Positions 28,825-37,940 of a DNA stretch of 64,000 nt are shown here, one piece after another. Source of the stretch: DASYAE01 sp036501535 (GTDB lineage: Bacteria; Actinomycetota; Actinomycetes; Streptomycetales; Catenulisporaceae); contig DASYAE010000082.1 of assembly GCA_036501535.1 (NCBI GenBank), positions 1 to 64,000 on the forward strand. Direction: 5' to 3'. The stretch's first letter is position 1, and every line of letters starts with the position of its first letter. Position numbers and translations under genes: made by a program. Below the pieces are notes generated by a model. That model did no database searches. It was not told the origin of the DNA and was given only the letters and a program-made list of their open reading frames with translations.

Positions 28825-31800
28825 CACGAGTTGCTCAGCGAGGCCGGCTCCGGGGCGGAGGGCGCCGACACGACCCGCTCGTTCACCTACGACCTCAGTG
28901 GCATGCCCACCGGCGCCTCCACGCAGAGCGCCACCGGCAGCACACTGACCTCCGAGTCGTTCAGCTACGACGACCGCGGCGACCTTCTGTCCGCCACGGG
29001 ATCCGCAGGCTCCTCGAGCTTCACCTACGACGGCGACGGCCTGAAGCGCTCACGTACCGACGCCTCAGGCACCACCGCATACGGCTACAACAACGACGAC
29101 CAGCTCACCGGCCTCACCGACGCCGCGACCGGAACGACCCTCGGCTACACCTACAACGACCTCGGCCAGGTCCAGCGGATCACCTACGGCGCGGACACCC
29201 AGACCTTCGGCTACAACGCAGCCCACGAAGTCACCGGCGACACCCTCGCCACCGCCTCCGGCACGATGATCAGTGCCCTGTCGTACACGTGGGACACCGA
29301 CGGCGACCTGATGGGCAAGACCGACAGCGCGGGCACCGCCAACACCTACGGCTACGATGCCTCGGGGCGCCTGGCCACCTGGTCAAACGGCACCACGCAG
29401 ACCACGTACGGCTACGACGCGGACTCGAACCGGACCAGCGCCACGGCCACCACCATCGCCACCGGAGCGGTCACCAGCAACCAGACGTTCACCTACGACG
29501 CGCGCGACGAGCTGACCGGCACCACCGACTCGGTGACCACCGCGTCGAGTTCGTACACGTACACCCCTCGCGGCACCACCGCTCAGGTCTCCACAGTCAG
29601 CGCGACCGGCGCCACCGCCGCCACCACCTACCAAGACGACGCCTTCGGCCAGCAGACCGGCGCCGGCGCGGTCGGCTACGCGTACGACGCCCTCGGCCGC
29701 CTCACGAACGAGACCGGCACCAGCAAGAACACGACGCTGCAGTACTCCGGGACCGGCAACGACGTCGCCGGCGACGGCACCGACACCTACAGCCGCGACC
29801 CCGAAGGCGGCCTCGTCGCCGCCGCCGACCCCGCCGCCAAGACCAGCGGCCTGATCTGGACCGACCTGCACACCGACGTGGTCGGCGAATTCACCGCGAC
29901 CGGCACGGCGCTGACCGGCACCGAGACCTACACGCCGCTCGGCGCCGTGATCGGCGACACCGGCGCCACCGCCGGCCTGAGCCTCGGCTACCAGTCCGAA
30001 TACACCGATCCGGGCACCGGCCACGTGAACATGGCAGCGCGCTGGTACAACCCCGCCACCGGCCAGTTCACCTCGACCGACACCGTCAGCAACTCCGCCG
30101 TCCCGGACACCGCGAACGCCAACCCGTTCGCCTACGCCGACGGCGACTCGCTGACCGGCACCGACCCCACCGGCCACTGGCTCAAGTTCAGCGACGACGA
30201 CGCCTCAGGCCTCGTGGACGCGGCCGAACTGCGCGCGATGTCGAGCGCGGCCTACGGCTCCACCGCCTACTGGAACCGGTTCCACGACATCATCAAGTAC
30301 GACATCCGAACGGACATTCCGATCCTGCAACAGGAAGAAGCGGAGTTCGACCACTACTACACGCCCGTTCCCTTCAAGTGGTACGACCCTGACTGCGTCG
30401 ACGGCGGAGGCCACAACGCCTGCGGTGACGGACCGCCGGTACCGGGTCAGATGTTCAGGGCAAGCCTCGCGCAATACGTGGCGAACGATGATGCCAACGA
30501 TGCGATGGAGCACTACCTCGACAACCAGACCACGGACCAGGTCATCTCTTTCGGCGTCGGAGGCGTCGCCGGTCTGGTCTGCTCCGCGCTCGGCGGCCCC
30601 TTCGCGGCGTTCGCCGGAGGCGCCTGCGCCGGCGCGGCGAGCAGCCTCACCCAGAAGGGACTCGAGTGTGCCCAGGGCTATGACACGAACTGTTTCTTCG
30701 GCGCGTTCCTGAAGACCGCGATGGGCGGGGCGGCGACCGGAGTGGCGATGACCGCCATCACGATGGTCGGCTCCTACGCCGCCAGCCGGCTCCTCGATGG
30801 TTTCGGGAGCCTCCTCGAGTCGGACATCCCCTCCGATGAAGTGGTCGATGAGGGCACTGCGGAGGCCGCGGCAGAGAGCGGCGTGGCGGACTACATGACC
30901 ACGCACGTCTCAGCAGTCAACGACACCATCAACTCCACCATCGATGACCTCGAGGGCGCCCTGGCGGACGGTCCGCCCGCCGAAGTCCCCCCGGCCACCA
31001 CTTCGAAGCCCAGCAGCAGCTCGGACGGCAGCAGCACCAACACCGCGCCACCGGCCGAGGCCGTCCAAGCGAAGCTGGCCGGCGACGCCACCGGCCCGAT
31101 GACGCCCGAAAACGCACCTCCCGCACTCGAAGCCACGCCCCCGAAGGTGAACGCCCCCGCAGCCCCGGCCGAGTCCGACGCCGCCGCGAACACCGAATCC
31201 ACCGCCGCGAACACGAGCAGCGGGCCCGGTTGCACACACAGCTTCACCGGCGACACCCCCGTCCTGATGGCCGGCGGCTCGACCAGGCCCGTCGACCAGA
31301 TCAAGGTCGGCGAAACGGTCGAGAACTCCGCCCCCGGCAAGTCCGGCACCCAGGCCCACAAGGTCGACGCCGTCATCGTCACCACGACAGACCACGACTT
31401 CGTCGAAGTCACCGTCAACGCCGCCGCCCCCAAGCCGAGCCCGGCACCGAAGCCCGCCAAGCCGAAGGCACCGACTGCAGCCTCCGCTCCGGCCGGCCAA
31501 TCCGGCGGAACGATCACCACGACCTTCCACCACCCCTTCTACGACCCCACCCAAGGCGCATTCGTCCAGGCCCAGTACCTCAAGCCCGGCGACGACCTGC
31601 AAACCCCGACCGGCGCCGCACAGATCACCGCAGTCCACCTCTTCCACGCCGACACCACCACCTACGACCTGACCATCGACGGCCTGCACACGTTCTACGT
31701 CGTGGCCGGAAATACGCCGGTCCTGGTTCACAACAACGATGACGAAACATGTCCGATGGGTAGCAGAACCGACTTCATCCATGCGACCAGCCTGGAGTCG

Positions 31801-32157
31801 GCGAACAACATCATCAACAATGGATTGGATTCCAGCGAGAACATCAGGAGTATGACGGCAAACTCGACTGGATCAAAGGCCCCGGGCTCGTTCTTTACAG
31901 CCAAGGTCGTTGATCCAGGTGATATTGACACTCCGATCGATGCCGCATTCGGTTGGCGGCCGAAGTCAGAGTGTTTCATCGTATGCCGGCTGCCTGATTC
32001 CCTGGTCAGTCAGCTTGAAAATGCCGGGCAGCTGAAGCACACCGTTCTTCCATTCCAATCCGTCTTCTCGCCGGATGCGTTTCCAGCAATAAACGAGGCG
32101 ATGGAGAACGGCAGCGGTGAGTGGGTAGGCCCGGTCATCCCGGCGAATCGCAGGTAG
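28825..32157 (+). pseudogene. RHS toxin protein, C-terminal part: YD repeats, RHS core, HINT domain and toxin tip
   Basis: Starting out of frame with the upstream half, this region encodes many YD repeats (FTYDLSG, YGYNNDDQLTGL, YGYDASGRL), the RHS core motif (YQSEYTDPGTGHVNMAARWY, then DPTGHW), a hedgehog/intein-like HINT domain beginning CTHSFTGDTPVLMAGG and ending HTFYVVAGNTPVLVHN (about 31231-31735), and a 140-residue tip. The tip begins DFIHATSLESANNIINNGLD and contains GSFFTAKVVD; it resembles HYD1-like/ADP-ribosyltransferase-type polymorphic toxins, tentatively. The tip has visibly lower GC than the RHS part. No immunity gene follows: the next sequence is an opposite-strand LysR remnant. 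Confidence 0.75.
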
Positions 32158-33075
32158 GTGACGGCAGGTGCGGAGCCACGAGGGCTTCACGTGAGCAGCC
32201 TGTCGGCCGCCGCCCGGGCGTGTCACCAGCACGCTTTCGAAGGGCGGCAGGTCGTCCTCGATCGGTATGAGGCGCACCGGGAGGATGCTGCCGAAGATCG
32301 GGCCGACCTGGTCGCCGGTCAGCCAGGCCCAGTCGCCGTCCTAAAGTGCGGCTGCGAGGTCGTTGTAGCCGTTCGCCGTGAAGGGCTTGCGCCGATAGGC
32401 CAGGCCGGGAGGGAACGCCGCCTCGGGAAAGACTGCGTCTCCCATGTGCGGGCAGCGCATGACCTGATTGATCCCCCATACGTCGATCTCGGCCAGCCGG
32501 ATCGAACGCCGGTCGGCGAGCCGGTGGTTTGAACCCACCAGGGCGGCGCGGCCCTGCCGTGCGATGACCGGGCCCTCCGTGAGATCGGTCAGCTTGTCCG
32601 TTCGGAACATCGCGAGCACGTCGACCGTTCCGTCGCGGTCGTCGTGCGGGTCGCGTTGGGACCAGGGTAGCTCCATGTATTGGTATTCGAGGTCTTCCTG
32701 AGCGCACTGGGCCATGGCGACGAGCGCGGGTAGCGCAGGCATCGTCGATCCGGCTGCGCCAATGCGGGCGGTCGAACGGTGCTGGGGGACTGCCCGCCTG
32801 GTGCGATTCACGGCTGCCAGCAGGCTCGCGTACGGCGGGGCGACCTCCTCGCGGAACCGTTCGCCGAGCGGGGTGAGGGCGACGCGCCGGCTCGAGCGGT
32901 CGAAGAGGCGCCCTCCGAGGTTGCGTTCGAGGGCCGCGATGGTCTTGCTCACCCGCGACTGGGTCAGGTGCAGGCGCTGGGCGGTCCGGCCGAAGTGCAG
33001 TTCGTCGCACAGGGCGAGGAAGACGCGGACGTCTGCCAACTCCACGGTGGAGCCCGTCGACTGGATCATGGTCAC
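32158..33075 (-). pseudogene. LysR family regulator interrupted by in-frame TAG
   Basis: GTG at 33075 (or ATG at 33069). The N-terminal winged helix is textbook LysR: FLALCDELHFGRTAQRLHLT then SRVSKTIAALERNLGGRLFD. The effector domain runs to YNDLAAAL, where TAG occurs at 32341-32343. The same frame continues DGDWAWLTGDQVGPIFGSIL and PPFESVLVTRPGG, which reads as a normal LysR C-terminus, before losing coding character near the RHS stop. A nonsense pseudogene is most likely. It is divergent from the alcohol/aldehyde dehydrogenase operon, the normal arrangement for its regulator. Confidence 0.8.
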
Positions 33076-33139
33076 GACGATATCGGCAATGCGCTGGCAG
33101 CGGCGGTGTCAGCACCTCCACATGATGAGCAGAAAACTA

Positions 33140-33152
33140 ATACTCGTATACT
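33140..33152. promoter_or_regulatory. AT-rich LysR-type box and -10-like element
   Basis: In the LysR/dehydrogenase divergent gap (33076-33312), ATACTCGTAT (33140-33149) is a small palindrome overlapped by TATACT (33147-33152), a good -10 hexamer on the + strand. It is a plausible regulator site and promoter; no good -35 is seen. Confidence 0.35.
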
Positions 33153-33312
33153 GATGTGATGCCGCCGGCCGGGATCGATGCCCTGGCGGAATGGCAGTGT
33201 TGCCGACTGCGCCGTTGATCGGCCGCGCCTGCCTGAAGGACCATCTTTGTGAGCAGGGCACATCATCGCTGCTGCTCCCAGCCAATCTACGAATCTTGAT
33301 AGGCGTTCCTTC

Positions 33313-34470
33313 ATGCCCGAAATCCGTGCCGCGGCGGCGACCGCACCGCACGCCCCGTTCGCCCTCACGTCAGTCGTCCTCGATGAGCCGCGGGCTGACG
33401 AAGTGCTCGTCCGGATCGTCGCGTCCGGGCTGTGTGCGACCGACCTGCATGCTCGCGACGGTGATCTGCCGATCCCGCTGCCCGCGGTGCTCGGCCACGA
33501 GGGCAGCGGCGTGGTGGCCGCGGTCGGCAGCTCGGTGCGCACCGTGGCGCCGGGCGACTCGGTCGTCCTCGGCTGGCCGTCGTGCGGCACGTGCCGCAAC
33601 TGCCGCGGCGGCGAGCCGAGCTACTGCGCGGAGTTTCTCACCCTGTGCTTCAGCGGCGCGCGCCCGGACGGGACGACCGCGGTTCGCGCCGGGTCCGGTT
33701 CCGGGTCCGGGTCGTCCCGCGCTCCCCTCGCAGATCACTTCTTCGGCCAGTCGAGCTTCGCTGAATACGCCACCGTCCAGGAGCGCACCGTCGTCCGCGT
33801 GCCGTCCGCGGCGCCGCTTCCGCTGCTCGGGCCGCTCGGCTGCGGCGTGGGCACCGGCGCCGGCGCGGTTTTCAATGCGCTGATGCCGCCTCCGGGCTCC
33901 ACGCTCGCCGTCTTCGGTCCGGGCGCGGTCGGGCTGTCGGCGATCATGGCCGCCCGCGTCGCCGGATGCGCGCGCGTCATCGCCGTCGCGCGCAATGACC
34001 GGCAGCTCGCACAGGCACTCGACCTCGGTGCGACCGACGTCGTCGACACGCGCGCCGACGACGCGGTCGTGGCGATCACGGCGCTCACCGGCGAAGGCGC
34101 CGATTTCACGGTTGAGTGCATGGGCCACCCCGACGTCGTGCGGCAGGCAGTCGATGCCTTACGTCCGCTGGGCACATGTGCGCTCGTGGGTGTCTCGCCG
34201 CCCGGCACACAGGTGCATCTCGATCACGCCGCGATCATCCTCGGCCGCCGCGTGGTCGGGGTGAACGGCTACGCCGGGCCGGGCGACCTGCTGATCAACC
34301 GCCTTGTCGAGCTGCACGCGCAGGGCCGGTTTCCGTTCGACCGCCTCATCACCACATATCCCTTCGAACGCATCAACGAGGCGGTGGCCGACGTGCAGCG
34401 GCGAATCGCCGTCAAGGCGGTGCTGCTCATGCCGAACTCGCTCAGCGACCAGACCGGAGCATCACGATGA
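33313..34470 (+). CDS. zinc-dependent alcohol dehydrogenase (MDR superfamily)
   Basis: 385 residues. The catalytic zinc ligands are visible as C41 in GLCATDLHARD and H62 in GHEGSG; the structural zinc lobe is CGTCRNCRGGEPSYC. The Rossmann loop reads FGPGAVGLSAIMAA. It resembles aryl-alcohol/benzyl-alcohol type dehydrogenases with a short insertion after the zinc lobe. It would oxidise a primary or aromatic alcohol with NAD(P). Its TGA overlaps the ATG of the aldehyde dehydrogenase (ATGA), so the pair would pass alcohol to aldehyde to acid. Confidence 0.88.
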   Translation: MPEIRAAAATAPHAPFALTSVVLDEPRADEVLVRIVASGLCATDLHARDGDLPIPLPAVLGHEGSGVVAAVGSSVRTVAPGDSVVLGWPSCGTCRNCRGGEPSYCAEFLTLCFSGARPDGTTAVRAGSGSGSGSSRAPLADHFFGQSSFAEYATVQERTVVRVPSAAPLPLLGPLGCGVGTGAGAVFNALMPPPGSTLAVFGPGAVGLSAIMAARVAGCARVIAVARNDRQLAQALDLGATDVVDTRADDAVVAITALTGEGADFTVECMGHPDVVRQAVDALRPLGTCALVGVSPPGTQVHLDHAAIILGRRVVGVNGYAGPGDLLINRLVELHAQGRFPFDRLITTYPFERINEAVADVQRRIAVKAVLLMPNSLSDQTGASR

Positions 34471-36002
34471 CGACTTCGACCATGCCGATCACGAACGACC
34501 CGGCCGCCCTGCGCGAGCAGGTTCGCAGCCTGACGGCCGGACAGCTTTACATCGACGGCGTCTGGCGCGAGGCGTCCGACGGCGCCCGCGTGCCGACCAT
34601 CGACCCCTCCACCGAGAACGCGGTCACCACCGTGGCGAGCGGGACGCCCGCCGACACCGATGCGGCCGTCGACGCGGCCCGCCGGGCCTTCGACGAGGGC
34701 GGGTGGGGCGCCATGAACCCGATCGAGCGGGGCAGGATCATCGCCCGGATCGGGGAGCTGATGGCCGACTTCGCCGAGGACCTCGCCATCCGGGAGACGA
34801 TCGACGTCGGAAAGCCGATCACCCCGACGCGGGCCTTCGACGTGCCCCAGGCCGCCGTCCTGTTCGGCTACTACGGCGCGCTCGCGGGCGAACTCGACGG
34901 CGCCAGCCGGCCCGGGTCCGGCGCGAGCATGGCCTACACGCGACGCGAGCCGCTCGGTGTGGTCGGCGCGATCACGCCGTTCAACTTCCCGCTGAACCTC
35001 GCCGTCAACAAGATCGCCCCCGCGCTCGCCGCCGGGAACACCGTCGTGCACAAGCCGGCCCTGCAGACGTCGCTCTCGGCACTCCTGCTGCCCGACATCT
35101 TCGCCGAGGCCGGCCTGCCGGCCGGTGTCTACAACCTGGTCACCGGCGAGGGCGCCGTCGTCGGCGACCGTCTCGTCGCCGGTCCGGGCGTCGACAAGAT
35201 CGCGTTCACCGGCTCGACCGGCGTCGGCATCCGCACGCAGACGGCGGCGGCCGCCGGCCTGAAGCGGGTGACGCTCGAGCTCGGCGGCAAGAACGCGCTG
35301 ATCGTGCTCGCCGACGCCGTCCGCGGACCGGACGCCGATCTCGACCGGCTCGTCGAGACGATCTTCCAGGCGGCTTTCTTCAACTGCGGCCAGTTCTGCA
35401 TGGGCTGCTCGCGGCTGATCGTCGAGCGCGGCGTCCACGACGAACTCGTCGAAGCGCTGGTGGCCCGAATCGGCCGGGCCCGGGTCGGCGACCCGTTCGA
35501 CGCCGCCACGCAGGTCGGACCGCTCGCCCACCAGGCCCAGTTCGACAAGGTGCGGCAGTACGTTGATATCTCGCGCCGAGAGGGAGCGCGCGTTCAGTGC
35601 GGGGGAGAGCCCCTCACCGTCGCCGCAACCGGCGGCCGCGGCTACTTCCACGAACTCACACTGCTGACAGGCGTGACGCCGGCAATGCGTGTCGCCCAAG
35701 AGGAGATCTTCGGGCCCGTACTGTCAGTGCTCAGGGCTGACGATGCCGACCATGCCGTGCGGATAGCAAACGCCGTCCCCTACGGCCTCTCGGCCGGAGT
35801 CGCCACGACCGACCTGACCCGCGCGCATCTCATCGCGCACCGCCTGCAGGCCGGCATGGTGTGGGTCAATACGTGGGCTGAGTTCACCGCTCGCACCCCG
35901 TTCGGCGGCTACAAGAAGTCCGGCTACGGACGAGAACTCGGTCCGGAGGGGATCGACGAGTATCTGCAGACCAAGACCGTCTACCTGCACCTGGGCGCAT
36001 GA
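34467..36002 (+). CDS. NAD(P)-dependent aldehyde dehydrogenase
   Basis: 511 residues with the complete ALDH fold: TPFNFPLNLAVNKIAPALAAGN, FTGSTGVG (cofactor turn), ELGGKNALIV (catalytic Glu) and the nucleophile C311 in NCGQFCMG; the C-terminal WVNTWAEFTARTPFGGYKKSG is the typical substrate-side segment. It is translationally coupled on both sides (ATGA overlaps with the alcohol dehydrogenase and the MFS gene), implying one operon. Confidence 0.93.
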   Translation: MTTSTMPITNDPAALREQVRSLTAGQLYIDGVWREASDGARVPTIDPSTENAVTTVASGTPADTDAAVDAARRAFDEGGWGAMNPIERGRIIARIGELMADFAEDLAIRETIDVGKPITPTRAFDVPQAAVLFGYYGALAGELDGASRPGSGASMAYTRREPLGVVGAITPFNFPLNLAVNKIAPALAAGNTVVHKPALQTSLSALLLPDIFAEAGLPAGVYNLVTGEGAVVGDRLVAGPGVDKIAFTGSTGVGIRTQTAAAAGLKRVTLELGGKNALIVLADAVRGPDADLDRLVETIFQAAFFNCGQFCMGCSRLIVERGVHDELVEALVARIGRARVGDPFDAATQVGPLAHQAQFDKVRQYVDISRREGARVQCGGEPLTVAATGGRGYFHELTLLTGVTPAMRVAQEEIFGPVLSVLRADDADHAVRIANAVPYGLSAGVATTDLTRAHLIAHRLQAGMVWVNTWAEFTARTPFGGYKKSGYGRELGPEGIDEYLQTKTVYLHLGA

Positions 36003-37362
36003 TGCTCTCCACGGCCGAGGCGCCGCCCGCCGAAGTCGCGGAACCGACGGCCACGAGCGTCGGCATCCTCTGCGGGCTGTATCTCGCACCGACCGCCCTC
36101 GGGTTCTCGGCTGCGCCCGTGGCACTGCCGACACTGGCCGCCGACCTGCACGCGAGCGGCGGATCGAGTGCCTGGGCGCTGGTCGCCTACTCGCTGACGA
36201 CCGCCGTGCTGACCGCGCTGGCCGGCAACATCGCCGACCGTCGAGGCCTGCGGCCGCCGGCCGTCCTCTCCGCGGCGGCCCTCATCGTCGGCTCAGGGCT
36301 CATACTCACCGCCGGCGACCTGCCGCTGGTCGTCCTCGGCCGGCTCGTCCAGGGCGTCGGCGCGGGCGCGGTCGGCGTGACCGCGTTCCGGTTGCCCAGC
36401 CTGCTCATCTCGGACGCCCGGTTGCGCGGCCGCGCCCTCGGCGTCATGGGGTCCGTCGTCGGCGTCGCCTCCGGCACCGGCCCGCTGCTCGGCGGTGCGC
36501 TGACGGCCTGGTGGTCGTGGCGGGGCGCACTCGCGCTGCCGCTGCTCAGCGTCGCCGTCATCGGCAATGTTCTGCGACGCACGCCCTCCGCGACCCCGAG
36601 TGCGGCGCGCCTGGACGTGCGCGGCGCGACTCTCACCGCTGCGGGAATCGCCGCAGTGACAGTACTCATCGAAGCGCGCACCACCGGCCTGGCGGTTCCG
36701 GTCACGATCGCCGTCGCCGTGCTCGTCGCGTGTCCGCCGTCGCAGTCTATTTACACGTGCGGGCGAGACCGGACGGCTTCCTGCCGATCGACGTGCTCTG
36801 CGAGCGGGAGTTCGGGCTCGCCGCCGCCACCGGCTTCACCCTCTTCGCCGGCTACCTCATCATGGTGTTCGCTGCGCCGCTCCTGATCGACGACGGGCGC
36901 CACCTCAGCTCGATCACGGTCGGGCTGGTGCTGCTGCCCGCCAGGCTCGTCAGCGTCGCGGTCTCGCGGGCCGCCGGGACCGTGGTGCGGCGAACCGGCC
37001 CGTGGCCCCTGGCGACCGCCCTGGCGATCGCCAGCACGTGCGGCCTGCTGCTCGCCGCGGCGGCGGGCCGGACGCCCGTCGCCGTGGTGGCCTCGCTCGC
37101 CGCGTGCGTCGCCGGCTTCAGCGCCGGGCAGGTCACGCTCATGGCCGCGCTGCCGGGCATCGTCACCGCGTCGCGGCAGGGCGTGGCGACCGGGCTGTTC
37201 CAGCTCGTCTTCATCACCGGGGGCTCGATCGGCGCGGCCGGCGTCGGCGCGCTCGTCGCCGTGCTCGACCTGCGCACCGCCCTCGCCCTGCTCGCCCCAC
37301 TGCCGGCGGCGGGGGTCGTCCTCGCGAGGCTCGGCCGACGGTCCCGGCGCCGTCGGCGATGA
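35999..37362 (+). pseudogene. MFS transporter, DHA2-like, with one frameshift
   Basis: The first part (MMLSTAEAPP onward) has six to seven membrane helices with the MFS motif A region GNIADRRGLRPP. Near 36730-36745 coding potential switches frame: before it reads AVPVTIAVAVLVA, after it VSAVAVYLHVRARPDGFLPI, which joins smoothly if one base is missing near 36742. The remainder carries further helices to a normal end at TGA 37360-37362. The downstream segment contains a rare TTA codon (in VYLHV). It is the third gene of the dehydrogenase operon and would export or import the substrate if repaired. True frameshift or sequencing error cannot be told apart here. Confidence 0.75.
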
Positions 37363-37618
37363 GGCCGAACCCCTCCGATTGCCTGGATGGATTAACCGGA
37401 TCTCGGTGGCGGCTCACTCGTTTCCGCTGCTCGGGCCGAATACGGCGCCGGAGGCGGATCCTGCGGCACGCCCCCGCGGCTCGTCCAGTCGGGTGTTTGC
37501 GGCTTTGGAGATGATCTTGGCTGGGGATGGTGCTCGTCGAACGGCCGCGGCGCCGACGCGTTCGGGGTCGTGGGTCGTTCAGCGTTCGGTACGGAGATCA
37601 TCTGCAAAGGAGAAACCC

Positions 37619-37801
37619 ATGACCACTCTCGAGCTCGAGCTCACCGAGGTCGCGCCGCGCGACGCCGGCGAACTGGACCAGCAGAACCCCTTCGAGGAGT
37701 GCTCCTTCGAGGACGTCGATCGGCACATCATCGAGTCGTGCCTGACGACCTGCACCTGGGGCTTCACCTACCTCTGCGACTCCTACACCACGACCTGGTA
37801 A
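37619..37801 (+). CDS. lanthipeptide precursor peptide
   Basis: A 60-residue peptide behind an excellent AAAGGAGAA site. The acidic first part (LELELTE, ELDQQNPFEE, FEDVD) looks like a leader; the last 21 residues, SCLTTCTWGFTYLCDSYTTT plus W, hold three Cys (C41, C45, C53) and nine Ser/Thr, suited to dehydration and thioether ring formation. A lanthionine synthetase gene follows 139 bp later. I infer the modified core starts near residue 39-41. No dedicated exporter is adjacent and the leader protease is not evident. I do not recognise the core as a known compound. Confidence 0.82.
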   Translation: MTTLELELTEVAPRDAGELDQQNPFEECSFEDVDRHIIESCLTTCTWGFTYLCDSYTTTW

Positions 37802-37836
37802 CACCGGGTCGCGTTTGAGGAGTCCGCAGACTCTCG

Positions 37837-37869
37837 GGTTCCGGGCGGCGCCGTAAGCCGCCCGGAACC
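37837..37869 (+). terminator. hairpin between precursor and synthetase genes
   Basis: Perfect 13-bp inverted repeat (37837-37849 / 37857-37869, 7-base loop) 36 bases after the precursor stop. It probably acts as a partial terminator so that precursor mRNA exceeds synthetase mRNA, as in other lanthipeptide loci. Confidence 0.8.
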
Positions 37870-37885
37870 TCCATGTATCCGGCAA

Positions 37886-37900
37886 TTAACATCAAGTTAA
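37886..37900. promoter_or_regulatory. TTAAC-N5-GTTAA inverted repeat before the synthetase
   Basis: A dyad of 5-bp arms with a 5-bp spacer in a short AT-rich island 41 bp ahead of the synthetase start. It may be an operator or part of a secondary promoter. Low information content, so tentative. Confidence 0.35.
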
Positions 37901-37940
37901 CCAACCATGTGATCGCGCAACCGAGATGGGCTGATCTTCC

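Noticed and set aside
2559..32343. Wholesale reassignment of TAG as a sense codon.
   Set aside because: TAG properly ends the S53 protease just before a terminator, and the GH35 gene and the RHS protein, so general recoding is unlikely; the in-frame TAGs are treated as lesions.
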